From Echinometra lucunter (taxonomy: Eukaryota > Echinodermata > Echinoidea > Camarodonta > Echinometridae), in contig CM057153.1 of the NCBI GenBank assembly GCA_029962745.1, positions 5,160,987-5,224,986 of the forward strand: 64,000 nt of DNA. The letters are read 5' to 3'. Position 1 is the stretch's first letter, and each line of letters begins with the position of its first letter. A program made the translations under genes and the position numbers. The notes beneath the pieces are model-generated. The model was not told the DNA's origin, made no database searches, and saw only the letters and a list, made by a program, of their open reading frames with translations. Of this stretch, positions 47,051 to 59,161 are shown piece by piece.

Positions 47051-48680
47051 TCAAATATCACTCTCAGCTGGATCTTTCTTGTAGACCTTCCCGTAGCGTC
47101 CCATGTACTTCTTGATGTACTCTTTGGCTTTGTGTTTCACATTCTCATTGACCTCTAGATCCTCGATGTTTCTGCAGTGCTTCAGCTCCTTAGCCATGAT
47201 ACCATGAGTTAGCTTCCTGGCAAGATGCTTGAAGTCTTCCGTGTTGGTGATGCGGCCAAGCTTGCAGTCTGGCTTGCGATAAGCATTTAGGTAGCCTACA
47301 ACATGGTGGGACATCTACAGAAGGGTAAGGGATTGAGAGAAAGATGCAATGAGTAATGAAAAGTGGACAAGTGTTTCAAATGGAGCAAAGTGTAAAGTGA
47401 CATCTACAAATTTTAACCTTTGACCTACATACCCCAAATGTAATCAGGTCATCTTCCTGTGGTAATGCACACAAGCATCAAGTTTGACATCCAAAGCTCA
47501 AATGATTCTTCACATATTGGGTTAATGAAGCCAACACTTGAAATTTCAGAATTGGCCTCTGTGGCTTTAGATCTTTGACCTACATGCCTCCAAATCTAAT
47601 CAGATTGTCTTCCTATGGTGACACATACTAGTACCAAATAAGAAGTGAAAAATGACTCTTGAGATAATGCGTTAATGAAAAGCAGGACAGACAGACAGAC
47701 AACCCCAACACATAATGCTTCCAGCAACACCTTCATTGGGGGGAGGCATAAAAAGAGCTTTCAGATTATATCTTCACATTTCCAAATATTTCTGCCACGT
47801 CATATTCTTGCTTCAAATGCCCAATGAATTATAAGGTAAATATCCTAAAAACGTGGCCAAGTAAAGTTTCTCATTCATTCTGAACAGGAACAAGGGCAAC
47901 CAAACATTCATTGTGGAATATCATCCAACACCATAATGTGTACCTTTGATCTGAATGCCTCCTTGAGCCTCTTAGCAGCTTCACTAGAAGTATCAGCAGG
48001 AGCAGTGGTGGTCTTCTGCCTGGCCTTCTCATCGTAGGTGGGTGTGTTGGATCCTCCACCCACCTCGTCCTCGTATGCACCATCCTCTTCCTCATCCCAA
48101 GATGGCATCTCCCATTGAGTTTGTCTGCATCAAAATTGGATAAAATTAGAATATCAGTTTTACCTACAATGTGGACCAACGGTTGACAATGTCAAGCGCT
48201 TTGAAGCCAGCAGAAAATGCATAACATCAATAACTATCAATGCATAAACTTTTTATGAGTAATATACAAAAGGATAACTGAAAATGTTTTTTCTTTGTCT
48301 ACAGGTGGATCAATTGTTTAAGATAATGCCTCCGGCAACCACCTACAGTGGGCGGAGGCATAAAAATGTTCCAGGAAGGTACAATTCTACAGAAATCTAT
48401 ACTCCTGAAAAGTTCTAGAATGCTTATGTTTATGAATGAATAAAATCAACACTGACTGAATATCAGACAATACTCAACTGAAGCTACCTCAAATTAAGTA
48501 ACTTAAACATCTGATTCCAATACAGTCCACACAGATGGAATAGCTAATGATTCATCTACAATACCTTGTAACAGAATGGTAGTAATAGATCTTTCCTTCA
48601 GAGTCCTGGGCTGTCTTCCACTTGGGTGGAAGCTTGGCAGTCTTTGGTTTGGCAGGAGGTGAAGGAATCGACTCTGTAAC
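47051..48680 (-). CDS. SETD2: SETD2 exons g-i: WW domain and SRI domain
   Basis: Exons: 48680-48565, 48124-47944 and 47314-47051 (stop TGA). The WW domain is split by a phase 2 intron: LPPKWKTAQDSEGKIYYYHS plus VTRQTQWEMPSW, with both tryptophans present. The SRI domain starts at about EAAKRLKEAFRSK and continues MSHHVVGYLNAYRKPDCKLG, TEDFKHLARKLTHGIMAKEL and VKHKAKEYIKKYMGRYGKVY. In known SETD2 it binds the doubly phosphorylated C-terminal repeats of RNA polymerase II. These exons are the most conserved part of the gene in the window. Confidence 0.97.
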
Positions 48681-51600
48681 CTGGATATAATCATATACAG
48701 CCAAAAGGGTGATACTTGATATCATGCAATATCTATTCTTGAAGTGATTACACTATGGTAAATTTTTTTTGGATATATGATCGAGAATAGAATTCTAAGA
48801 AGAATAACATTAAAAATATGATTTTCAATCGAAATCAATGCATTTTGGCTAATTTTCTCAAAGAAAGCCAAGAGCTGACCAAAAAATTTGAGTATGAGGT
48901 ATGACGTAAAAGTGGGTACCCAGCTTTGCGCATTGCAGTTGTGCTGCGCACTAGACTGTACAATATTATACCTTGCGTGCATTTTGCTAGAATGCGCGAC
49001 AAGGTACCCACTTTGACGTCATTTTGACGTCAAAGTGGGTACCCAGTTGAAACTGGGTCACAGCTGAGGGGTCAAAAATATCCTGAAATCTTACCACATT
49101 TGGGGGTTTCCTTGGCAACACGACTTTTTAAAAAACTTTAAGCAGATGATTTTCTGCTCATAAGATCATACTCTTTTAGATGAACTAACATTGTTTCAGC
49201 ATTGGGTACCCCCTTTAAGATATTCTGAATACTCTGGAAAAAAAAAAAAAAAAAATTATTCTTCATGCACTTATATGGGTATATTATCAATATATTAAAG
49301 CCAGAAGAACAGACAAACATTTAGACAACTATTGAAGGAAGAGCCTTTTTCCCAGCGGTGAGGGACATGATATTAAAATGAATTATTGGAACTATGCATG
49401 CATATAGAAATGATAAATTCTGCCCCCCTCCCTCCTCCCAGCAAGTGATGCCATCCCTCAATCAAAATGCTACCTGTGGTTGTTGTTGCACTCCAGCCAT
49501 CTGTTGTTGTTGTTGGATGGGTTGTACGTGTGGTGAGATGCCCTGGTCCGTGGCAGCTAGAGGAACGATTGTCTGGGTCACCAACATGCCATCTGGAGTA
49601 ACAAAGGTGAAGGTTGTCTGGGCAGCTTGCTGTGGCTGTCATACAGAGGGATAAAGGAGATCTTAAGTTATATTGTCTTTCAAGAGGAAAGGGCAACTAT
49701 ATATAAATACTCCACTTCTTACTACCTCCCTTCTTTTCCCCATATTTCAATGTAGTTAACCCATTCGTGACAGGAATTATTTAAAGCCTAATTTGATAAG
49801 CTTTTATTCTTCAAATTGGCAACACCAACATTTTTACTTTATTGCTACATTTTCCTTATAAAACGTCATGTATCTGAAATGAATATAAATTGACAGAAAT
49901 TATCATAAGTCAAAAAGTTGCCAATTTGCAGGGGAAAACGGTGATTTTAAACCTTCTATCACATTGCCAATTTAAGGATTTTAATGCTTATTTTCCTTTG
50001 AAAAAATTTCAGCATCAAACAACCAATATTGACACAACCAAAATGGGCACAGTTTGTGTAGAATTTTTTGCTCTTTCTGCTCATGTATTTGGTATAATTT
50101 TTAGGGCTTTGCATCAAAAGATATTAGGCCAAACCACAAAATGTGGACCTCGGTCACGAATGGGTTAATATCCTCTAAGAAGCAGCAGCAATGTGTAGAA
50201 TTTTTTGCTCTTTCTGCTCATGTATTTGGTATAATTTTTAGGGCTTTGCATCAAAAGATATTAGGCCAAACCACAAAATGTGGACCTCGGTCACGAATGG
50301 GTTAATATCCTCTAAGAAGCAGCAGCAATGTGTAGAATTTTTTGCTCTTTCTGCTCATGTATTTGGTATAATTTTTAGGGCTTTGCATCAAAAGATATTA
50401 GGCCAAACCACAAAATGTGGACCTCGGTCACGAATGGGTTAATATCCTCTAAGAAGCAGCAGCAATGAAATATGTGCTGTGTATTTCAAGGTTTGTACAC
50501 ATTAACTATGACTAATAACAAACTAATGACCAACATAATGGTATCTAGAAGCAAAATGTGAATTTTCACAAACTCCTAGAAATTGAAATATACCACATGA
50601 CAACAGTGCAGCATTTTTCAAGGTAGATACTGTTGAGGAAATTCAAAACAACTTTAATAACATTACTCAGGGGCTCTGAACACTCATATTAACTGAATAA
50701 ATTACAGCAACCGAAGGTCAAAGTATTTGGTGAGTTGTGTAGGAAGACTTACTGCTTGAGGTAGTACTGGTGTTTGCAAGACTTGTGGTGCCTGAGCAAC
50801 TGGGACAACCCCTGGTGCAGCCTGAGCTGGGTAGCCTTGTGGATTCACACCAGCCACACTGGAAGAGGACAGGGTTGATGGTAGTACTGGACTGGCGCTG
50901 CTGGCAGGTGCAGCGGGAGCAACATAGGTGGTAGACGGAGGACTGGTCTTGGTGGACTGCTGGTGGATAGATATGCACACGAGTTAATTAAGTTAAGGTG
51001 GTAATCCTACACCTGGAGCACGGTTTCTATGCCATTACCAGTAATTTCATACACTTTTGATGCATTTTGCAAGAAACTATACAGAGCAACAACACGAACA
51101 ATTTCTTTTAATAACTTTCCATTACGAATATCCTACCTTTAGATATACTACACATCTATTCCCTAACTCATCAATGTAACTGTAAAGATATTTGAAATTT
51201 CAGTGATTTGCATACAGACACATTGGTTAACTAAAATCTCTTATCACATAAGAGCATTTAAACTAATACAGGCATGCTGCATGTCTCAATTAATGACGAC
51301 TATACATGTACTTCTTGGCTTGTACATTAAAACACTTGAGATTGACTTAACAGAAATAACCATAAAGAATTATTTGAAAATGACAAACCTTGGATGAGCT
51401 TTTCTGTGATTTGGACTTCTTTGATTTGCGACTAGGGGCAGGTAATGATGGAGGGGGCATCAGCTCTTCCTCACGAGGTGCAGGCTGGCTAGTTGACTGG
51501 GCAGCTCCGGCTGCTGGAATGGGTACCACCTGTGGTACATGCATCTCCTGAGAGGGTATCGCTTCCATAGGAGGTTGCATCATGTGGTGTTCACCAGCAT

Positions 51601-54600
51601 ACATGTTAGGGTCTCCTGGATGGGGCTGACCCCCCATAAGATGAACATCCATAGTAGCATGGGGAGGTGCCCCCATCATGTGTGGGTCATGCTCAGGATG
51701 AGGGTGCCCCATTGCATTAGGGTCCATGTCAGGATGCATAGGGTAATCCATGCCAGGGTGTGGCATCCCTTCATGAGGTGGTGGCATACCCATCATCCCT
51801 GGTGGCATATGCTCCTGAGGTGGTATGGGAAACCCACTGTCATCATACATAGGCTGTCCCTCCACATGAGGTTGCATCATGTGTTCATGCATAGGTGGTC
51901 CAGGGTACCCCTCCTCCATACCCATGTGTTCATGTTGCTGCATGTGTTCAGGAAACTGCCCTTGCATATCTGGATGCATGTGTTCTGGTGGGAATGGCAT
52001 ATCTGGATGAGGCATGTCTGGATGTCCCATGTATGCTTCACCCATCGGCATTCCACCCATGTGTCCAGGTATGACCTCGATGGGCATACCATGTTCATTG
52101 ACCATCATACCCTGAGCATTAGGATCTACAGGAAAGCCATTCATATCAATGTACTGAGCCATCTGCTGTTGTCTTTGCTGCTCACTCTCCTGCCACTGTG
52201 CCATCATCAGAGCTTCTTGCTCTTTACGAGCCGCATCTTCCCTTTCTTTGGCTTCCACCTGCATTTCAAACAAATGTCTTCTCTCTTCTTTGCTCATTTT
52301 CTTTGTCTCCTTTTCGATCTTAACATCCTCTTTAACTACTCCTTTGCCTTCTTTCACTTTACCATCTTTCCAGGGTTTCCTGAGCTTTGGAGGTGTAGCA
52401 TTAGAGTCAGAGTCCTTAGACCATGATGACTTGGTCTCTCGCTCTCTACTTCTCGATCTACTTCTTTTTCTCCTTGACTTATCATCACCCTTATCCCTAT
52501 CTTTCCTATCTCTGTCTCTATGTCGATCTCTATCACCATCTCTACTTCTGTCCCTGTGATGTCTGTCATCTCTGTCCCTACCCCTATCCCTGTCTCTTCC
52601 ATGATCACGATCTCGATGACGATCTCTATCATAGTCTCTATCGCGGTCATATCTCCGATCCCTATCCCTATCGTGGTCACGATGTCTGTCTCTATCTCTG
52701 TCTCTGTCTCTGTCTTTGTCTCTATCTTTTTCACTCTCCTTCTTTGGTATCCTATAAATTTCCTGAAAAAAAAAAAGAGAAAAAAAAAGCTTGTAATTAG
52801 AAAATTTAGCTAATTTCAAAAATCTACATATTAGAAGTCAGGGATATTCTATTTTCATAATTAGAATAGACAAATAAATTTAGTTACATTTGTATCAGCA
52901 ATAATGTTGACTACATTTTTAAATTGTTCTTTAAGTATATTCAAGTCATAGAAACATAATTTGTGTCTATGTACCGACTTTGTATTCAAACTCCATTCTG
53001 CTTCAATGCTGTCCATATGTACACATTTTTTTATTTTTATTTTTTTATTTTTAAGAAAAGCACATGATGTCTGCTGAGTCAGAAGCCAGGGGGCGGTAAA
53101 AGAGCTAATCCCCTTTTCTCTCTCAGAAAACTTTATTATAATTTCATAATTTTATGTCTGTCTATACTAGGATACTAGGATACTTTCTAAAGCAGTAACA
53201 CTGCATTCAAGTTCCAGTAAATCACAGATGTTTTCATTCAAATGAAATTACAACTCCCATTCCATAAAAAACACACCAACTTGTGGCCTGGACTTAGAGA
53301 ATGAAAGAAAAATATGCATTCAATTGTTCCATCAGATGTAACGAATAGAGCAAAGGACTTACTTTCAGATCACTCCAAGAGTTGAGTAAAGATGAAATGA
53401 TGCTGGCAAGCTCTGAATCACCACCCTTTTCTCCATCATCAGTTTTGCTTTCTGCCTCATTATCTGTCATCTCAGCTGCAATGCTTGATGACTGCTCAAA
53501 ATTTGTAGTCCTGTTTTCAGATTCAGACGTACTGTCCGTTACAGATTCTGTAAGTGGAGCAGAAGATCCACTGACAATGTCCTCTGAGAGTGAAGTTGCT
53601 TCATCAATTTGCGTATTGGCAGAAGAGTTCTGAGATTGCACTAGTTTTGCTGCATCTGCAGCTAATGATTTAAGCATCCTAACTTCCTTTGAAGTCTCAT
53701 CAGATAACTCTTTGGTTTCCTGAAGGCTTGCTTCTGTGCTATCAACAACAGAACTTTCAAGAGATAGTGTTTCATTGGATGCATTTTCCACAGATGATTC
53801 TACCTTGATGTCCTTACATACCGACTCTCCATCTATGCTTGAGGATGTTGCAATATCTGATGCTGAGTCTGGTTGCCCTGGTAATGCTTCTCCTTGTTGC
53901 TCCTGAGATTCTTCTCCTCCGCTTGAGGTTGGTTTCTCATCAGATTCCCCTTCCTCACTTGCAGTGGATGTTGGAGATTCTGTGGTCTCTGCCTCTAGCC
54001 TTTGCCGAAGAGCAAGAGGGACTCCAGAAGGCGCTTCACTGTCCATATCACTTTCAGAGCTGGTCGCTTCGGCTATAGATTTGAGCTTCTCAATACTTAA
54101 GGTAACATTCAAACTTGATGCCATGGCAGCTGAAATGGGTGTGTCTGATCTTGAAGGAGTCTCACTTGCACTGGATGAATCAACATCACTGTCGGTCTTG
54201 GTTGAAGTGGTGCTTTCTCGCGTTGGTCCTTGCTTGGCAGAGTCTTTAGCCCATCTCTCGATGACAGAAAGAACCTTGCTGTCTTCTAATGCATTCTTGT
54301 TTGGAATAGGAAGCTTGGCCAGGGTTCGAAGGATCTGTAGTGCATATGGAAAACAGAGTTCAAACCGATTTTGATACTCAATATGTACTCATGCTCGTAC
54401 AATTCTTTCATAAGCTCAAAATTACATAATTGCTTGAAAAAATGTATAGTTAAGACAATACATCTCCCAAATATTCCACAATTCTTATCCCACAAACATG
54501 ACTCTGCTGCAATTGACTGAAGTGTCACTGAACTGAATAGGCTTCATAGATGCTCACAACTTAACATACCTCATACCTTACAATTGGAGTACAAAAGGTT

Positions 54601-55693
54601 GCGATATCTTGCAATGACATTAGAGAGAGCATTTAAAAATTTTGATTATTCCTGATTTACATTACATGTGTTCAAGACACTCAAGACAACATATGGGCTT
54701 TTCCAAGGCCCTTCATTTAAATAAAGCTTAACAAAGTCCTACAAGTTTGAATTTATTCTTCCTAAGACAATTATCAAGGGCATCTACATACAGAATCTAA
54801 TCTTCAAATCGTCAGACTGCATTGTAGAAAAAAAAAAAATTTGCAGTGGCTTTATAAAAACACAATATTTCCACTAGATTTCCAATAATAAATGTTTGTT
54901 CTCACCTGCATTTGAAGTTCAGCTGGGTTGTCTCCCAAGTCCACCATCCAGCTCCAGAGTAGCCTGAGGCCATGGTGAGTAAGGAAGTATTTCAAGTACG
55001 CCTGCTCGCTTGTTTCCTGTACACATGATAAAAATAATTCATCTTAGAATTATACCAAAATCCACCAATGCTTAGCAGACTATTGATATTTGCTCCATCT
55101 TATAACCTGTTCCTTTCAATGAATCAAAGAAATGAGAACTCTTTGTATGGTAGCTCCACAAGCAAATTACCTCATTAATTCTCAATGATCTCACAAAACA
55201 CCTACAAAAAGAACTGACAATAACATAGTACAATCAACCTGCTCCAGCAAACACCCATAAAGAAAGACCGCCTGTCTGTAAAGACCATACCTTTTGTTTC
55301 CCTTTTTGCAACTGAAACACATATTAAAGCAACCTGTTCATAGAGATCACCTGCTCATTAGGACTCCTTTTCTTGTCTCCCTTAGAGTGATTCTTTGAGT
55401 GATCTTGATAAACACACTTCACATAATGACATTATCTGAATATACTTTGGACCTGCCTCTTTCATTACAACAATCATGCACGCTTTCCACTTAAACATGA
55501 AGCTAGCCAGCCAGCATCCCCCCCCCCCCCCTCCCCCTTCGGGATATCTTACCTGTAACAATTTGAGAAGTGCAAGCCTCTGTTTGGGTTGATCTGCTCT
55601 CACCATAAACCTTGACAGAGCAATGGTGTGGTCATTGGACTGTAAGCCACATTCATCTAACTCATCAACCATCTGCTGAATCTCGTCTTCCAA
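47051..55693 (-). CDS. SETD2: SETD2 histone H3K36 methyltransferase, C-terminal 1,174 residues
   Basis: SETD2 trimethylates histone H3 lysine 36 on transcribed genes and travels with elongating RNA polymerase II. Nine exons on the minus strand join in frame and follow the order of the human protein from just after the post-SET motif to the C-terminus: a conserved helical segment (LSRFMVRADQPKQRLALLKL, THHGLRLLWSWMVDLGD, LAKLPIPNKN), a serine/glutamate-rich linker, WSDLKEIYRIPKK, an RD-repeat, an SKEERRHLFEMQ helix, a long Met/His/Pro-rich region, a proline/glutamine-rich region, the WW domain and the SRI domain. The AWS, SET and post-SET domains are not here and must lie beyond 64000, so the gene is partial because of the window edge, not broken. 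All internal junctions are phase 0 except the phase 2 intron within the WW domain. Confidence 0.95.
47395..47756 (-). mobile_element. partial ATGCCTCCG-family element, SETD2 last intron
   Basis: The right end reads TTGGGGGGAGGCATAAAAAG. The body has AACCTTTGACCTACATACCC and CAAATCTAATCAGATTGTCT, complementary to the AAGGTCAAAGG and CTGATTAGATTTTGG units of the element at 20371-21197, so the copy is inverted and diverged. The left boundary is uncertain. Confidence 0.65.
48324..48365. repeat. hairpin-only copy of the ATGCCTCCG family
   Basis: AATGCCTCCGGCAACCACCT followed by ACAGTGGGCGGAGGCAT is the same hairpin as at 10879-10920, in SETD2. Confidence 0.85.
48904..49045. repeat. foldback with GGGTACCC and TGACGTCA palindromes, SETD2 intron
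   Basis: GACGTAAAAGTGGGTACCCA and TTGCGCATTGCA on the left are inverted against TAGAATGCGCGACAAGG and GTACCCACTTTGACGTC. A third copy (TTGACGTCAAAGTGGGTACC) directly follows in mirror order, making a near-perfect palindrome at about 49002-49043 that includes TGACGTCA twice, the consensus cAMP-response element. Function is not implied. Confidence 0.75.
49138..49233 (-). CDS. possible alternative terminal exon of SETD2
   Basis: Within the intron between exons f and g, a T-rich tract and CAG acceptor precede 31 open codons (SIQNILKGVPNAETMLVHLK, then EYDLMSRKSSA) and a TAA. It is in phase 0 with exon f. Use would replace the WW and SRI domains. It is short and has no recognised homologue, so it may be chance. 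Confidence 0.2.
   Translation of the reverse strand, partial: SIQNILKGVPNAETMLVHLKEYDLMSRKSSA
49474..50956 (-). CDS. SETD2: SETD2 exons e-f: Pro/Ala/Gln-rich linker
   Basis: Exons 50956-50753 (68 codons) and 49635-49474 (54 codons), phase 0. The first is STKTSPPSTTYVAPAAPASS and similar low-complexity sequence; the second has TTFTFVTPDGMLVTQTIVPL and glutamine runs. Human SETD2 also has a Pro/Gln-rich segment here. The acceptor of exon e reads CAGCAG, so splicing may add one Gln. Confidence 0.88.
49756..50168 (+). mobile_element. TTAA-bounded MITE, copy 2 (SETD2 intron)
   Basis: Starts TTAACCCATTCGTGACAGG and ends GGTCACGAATGGGTTAA. The internal sequence (GCCTAATTTGATAAGC, AATTGGCAACACCAACATTT) matches the copy at 24448-24865 closely, so the family moved fairly recently. 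Confidence 0.88.
50055..50467 (+). repeat. 137-bp tandem triplication overlapping the MITE right end
   Basis: TGTGTAGAATTTTTTGCTC starts at 50055, 50192 and 50329, each 137 bases apart. The unit includes the last 114 bases of the TTAA MITE and about 23-30 bases of flanking DNA (TATCCTCTAAGAAGCAGCAG). The copies are almost identical, so the duplication followed insertion and is young, or is an assembly artefact. Confidence 0.92.
51389..52762 (-). CDS. SETD2: SETD2 exon d: RD-repeat and Met/His/Pro-rich region
   Basis: A single 458-codon exon, phase 0 on both sides, with a strong polypyrimidine acceptor (TTTTTTCAG). It begins EIYRIPKKESEKDRDKDRDR and runs into about 90 residues of Arg/Asp/His repeats (about 52480-52730) and an SR-like stretch (KRSRSRSRERE). 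Next is KKMSKEERRHLFEMQVEAKE, matching a conserved helix of SETD2. From about 52090 to 51600 the protein is strongly enriched in Met, His and Pro (PDMPHPDMPFPPEHMHPDMQ). The end is basic and serine-rich. Overlapping ORFs on both strands arise from the repetitive composition. Confidence 0.92.
53363..55693 (-). CDS. SETD2: SETD2 exons a-c: post-SET helical region and acidic linker
   Basis: Exons: 55693-55553 (47 codons), 55016-54906 (37 codons) and 54334-53363 (324 codons). The first two and the start of the third match a conserved block of animal SETD2 that ends LAKLPIPNKNALEDSKVLSV. The rest of the large exon is rich in Ser, Glu, Asp and Thr and poorly conserved (SEEGESDEKPTSSGGEESQ). It closes with SSLLNSWSDLK, which continues into the next exon as EIYRIPKK, as in the human protein. 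Confidence 0.93.
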
Positions 55694-56497
55694 CTGTAGC
55701 AAAGTAAGAATATGTAACATTTTGATAGGAACAATAGAAATGTCTACTAATGTATTCAAATTTATGCATGTTTCTCTCCAGAACCCTTCGCTACCAACTA
55801 ATCATTTCACCTGGTATGCAATAATGGCATATGAAAAGAAGGAATCAAGTTTGCATACATTAGTTGTTGCTTTGTTGGGTGAGCCTTTGACAAACTTCTC
55901 AGGAGTCAAGGGATAAACAGGTCTATTTTCATAAATTACCTCATATATATACATATATATATATATTGGCCGGTATTCTCGAAAGGTCACTAACTTAGTA
56001 CCCTCACTAACTTAGTACCCTCACTAATTAGTGAGCTCACTAACTTAGTGAGCTCACTAAGTTAGTGAGCTATTCACGAAAGCATATTAGTTAGTGACCC
56101 TCACTAAAGTTAGTGAGCTCACTAAGTTAATCCCGGGATTAGGAGCGCGCACTGAGCATGCTCAGTTCATATTACGCATCACTGTCAGCGTGCGCTTGCT
56201 AGCACCCAGCTGGAGGCCAGTGACGTCACAATTGAATCAAAATGAGGGCGGATTGTGAATCTTTGCGCGAAATGATAGGGGATTTGTCTAGACTATTTAA
56301 AGAAGGGACATTTTTATCTGCGCCCCCTTTTTTAAAAAAAGAATTCATAAGCATTAATGGCTAAGGAATAATTCAAAGTGTGTGTTCTCATGTTAATGAC
56401 TAATTTGACGAAATAATTCCCTCATTCTACACCTTGTCTGACCGTTCATTCATGGGAACTCCACAATCAATCAAAGTTTGGATTCCCTCTCCCCCCC

Positions 56498-57430
56498 CCC
56501 CTCTCTCTCTCTCTCTCGGGGAGGGGTACTCGGAATCGGCGACCCATAAGAGCAGCTGCACATCCCCGTACCACCATACAAGTCCTTGTTGGCAAGCCTC
56601 GTAGGCAGACCCTTTCTGTACACTTTTTGTATGAGAAATCGACAAAAATATTCATGTTAAGGGGGCTGGATGGGGTGGATGGGATGTAAGGCTAAAAAAA
56701 ATATTGTCCGCAGCCGCGGATGAGGCGGGGCGATGGGAGGGGGTGCCCCTTTGTAAGTTCCATAACTGGAGTATCCCCCTCCCTCCCACCATGTGAGGGA
56801 ACGTACGAGAGTTTGTGATTTTTTATTATTTTACATGAATGGGTAGGCCGAACACCAGTAGGTAGTCGGACCATCACATTTTGTGAATTGACAGCCCCCC
56901 CCCACTCTATTTTTTTACCCCCAAATTACTTTTTGGTCCTGTTTTTTTTACCCGATATATCTGCCATCATAGGGGAGGGGAAGGGGAGAGTCACTGATCA
57001 TATCATTCTTATTTTATTTATTTATTTTTTTTTTTTTGGGGGGGGGGGGTCAATTGCTCACCTAACTCTAATATGCTTGAAGAATTAGTTCTTATTTGAG
57101 ATTTTGGTGAATTAGATCCCTGATTCCTTTTAAAGTCATGTATAAATTCAAATAAATATCACATGATTAGCCAGAGGTCAGTGGGGTGTTTGCCCCCCCC
57201 CCCCTCCCTCCGAAAAAAAGAGAAAGGCTAAAAGAGGGGAAAAAGAAGTTTTAGAAAAAAGGGAGAAAAGAGGGAAAAAATGTAAGAGAACGTATGAGGA
57301 GCGGAAACAGACAAGGAAGAATTGACAAAGAAACGTCACAGCTTTTAAGCTTCGCCTAGGTTAGCTCATGTGATTCATATGTTCGAGTGGTCACTACTGT
57401 CCCCCATTCCCCCCCCCCCCCCATAAAATC
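56498..57430. repeat. homopolymer-rich segment inside the TA-flanked element
   Basis: It contains C-runs near 56492, 56897, 57195 and 57409, a (CT)n run near 56503-56517, and a T-run into G-run at about 57030-57050. The right portion, CCCCATAAAATCCTAGCTAT and GACACTG, is complementary to CAGTGGCGTAGCTAGGATTT at 61913, so two copies of one dispersed repeat face each other. No gene. Confidence 0.6.
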
Positions 57431-57499
57431 CTAGCTATGACACTGATGCTCTGCGAACAACGGGAAACAAATACATTCTTAGATCCACTTTTATACAAT

Positions 57500-59161
57500 A
57501 TAGCAATTCAATTTTCTTCCTTTATTTTTGGAAAAACTCACAATTCTTAGGCTTGTAAAAAGGACTACAGCATTAGACAAAATGCAATAAATGAACACCA
57601 GGGAGAGAAAAGGCTCCACTTACTAATAAGCAAAATACCACATCTCTGGTTTTGCGCTAATAGTACACGGGTATAAAATCATTAAAAAAAAATCATGACA
57701 ATATTGTTGTGTACTGTGTTTCACTTCCCATCAACAAGCTCTATACAACTCAGAAACCTACCAAGAAATATGAAAACATTTAAATTGGAGAAAGTGTCGG
57801 GAAGAGTGTTAAACTTTATGATGATGAATGACGATCAAAAATAAAGCCAATCATGATTATATCATCCTAAATATTCAAGTAATACAAAACTAAGCAATTC
57901 AATGAGCACCAGCATAAATTTTTCTGTGAGACATTTAACAAAAATCTTTTAACAATTAAAGGAAACAAGAATCATTATACTGCATGTATAATAAAAAAAA
58001 AATATATGCATAATATGCAGTAATACAAAATAAAGAATTCCATCAGCACAGACATAATATTATATGCAGCAGGGTACCTTTCGTTTCAGATGATTTTATT
58101 AATCTGTATTAATAAACCTCCCCTTATCCCCCCCCCCCCCCCCCTGAAGAAAAAGAAAAAAGGTTTCAAAATGTCATTATCAATCTGGGGCAGTGCCACA
58201 AAATGATCAATCTTTCTGTACGTCCCACCCCTACTATTCTCCATTTTCATTTAACTTTGTGAACTACTCAAGCCATGATAATTTGAGAATGTTACATTTT
58301 TTCACATTATGAAGTACAAAGCTGACACGAATCATTTCAGCAAAGTTGTACATATAGGGTACCAGACATCATTATGGAATTGCCCTCTGTAAGGGGGCAT
58401 TAAATATACGAAGAGTGCATGCATTTTTTCTTTGAACTCTAATATTCCATGAAAATCATGCAGACATCTTACAACACTGTAGTGCAACACTGATGGGGAA
58501 GTCTCAACTACCCTCAGGCCAGGTGTGAATAGAAGTCATGGCGAGATATCTGTATTTTCTAATACAAATTTGACATATTATTCATTCTCACGTCTGCCTT
58601 GTGAAATGGTTCAAGCATTAATGAAAGAGATGATTTGAATAAAAAATAATTCAACTAAGTATCATCAATTACTTAAGAGCATAACTGGAAACCTAACCCC
58701 TTACATGAAGCATCATTTGTTATTGCTTGTTATTCATTCATTTGCAATCAAATAAAAGACCTGCACTGTAAGTTTGTTTGGGCTTAAGATAGCAATGCTA
58801 CAATGCCCTTCCAACATCCTAGTGACTTAATGGTCCATATGAATGATTTTTTCCAATAATTACATCACAGCAACAAGATCTTACAATAGATTAGATGAAT
58901 CAATCAATGCCACACTACAACTATGGATGGTATTGGATTTAGATAATGACATGAATCATATAAATACCCTGTGAGGAATATACAAGTTATCCTTCTTACC
59001 AATTTAATGGCATACAGGCCAATTATATTCCAAAGAATATTTCAGACACACGAGTAGAGGATACACGAGTAGAGGATAAACTAATAAAACGAAATACTGC
59101 ATTAAAAGGCCTAGTTCAACAACTTACTAATTTTTTTGGAAAGAATGGCTTAGGATACAGA
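57500..59161 (-). other. non-coding AT-rich segment, possibly a 3' UTR
   Basis: No coding sequence. If the exon at 59382-59162 is real, this would be its 3' UTR; AATAAA complements lie at about 58092 and 57515. A C-run occurs at about 58130-58144. Confidence 0.3.

Noticed and set aside
48722..48982. 86-codon minus-strand ORF in a SETD2 intron
   Set aside because: It covers a foldback repeat and has no splice or homology support.
51539..52426. 295-codon ORF on the plus strand
   Set aside because: It is antisense to SETD2 exon d and rich in His/Met/Trp because of the repetitive coding sequence.
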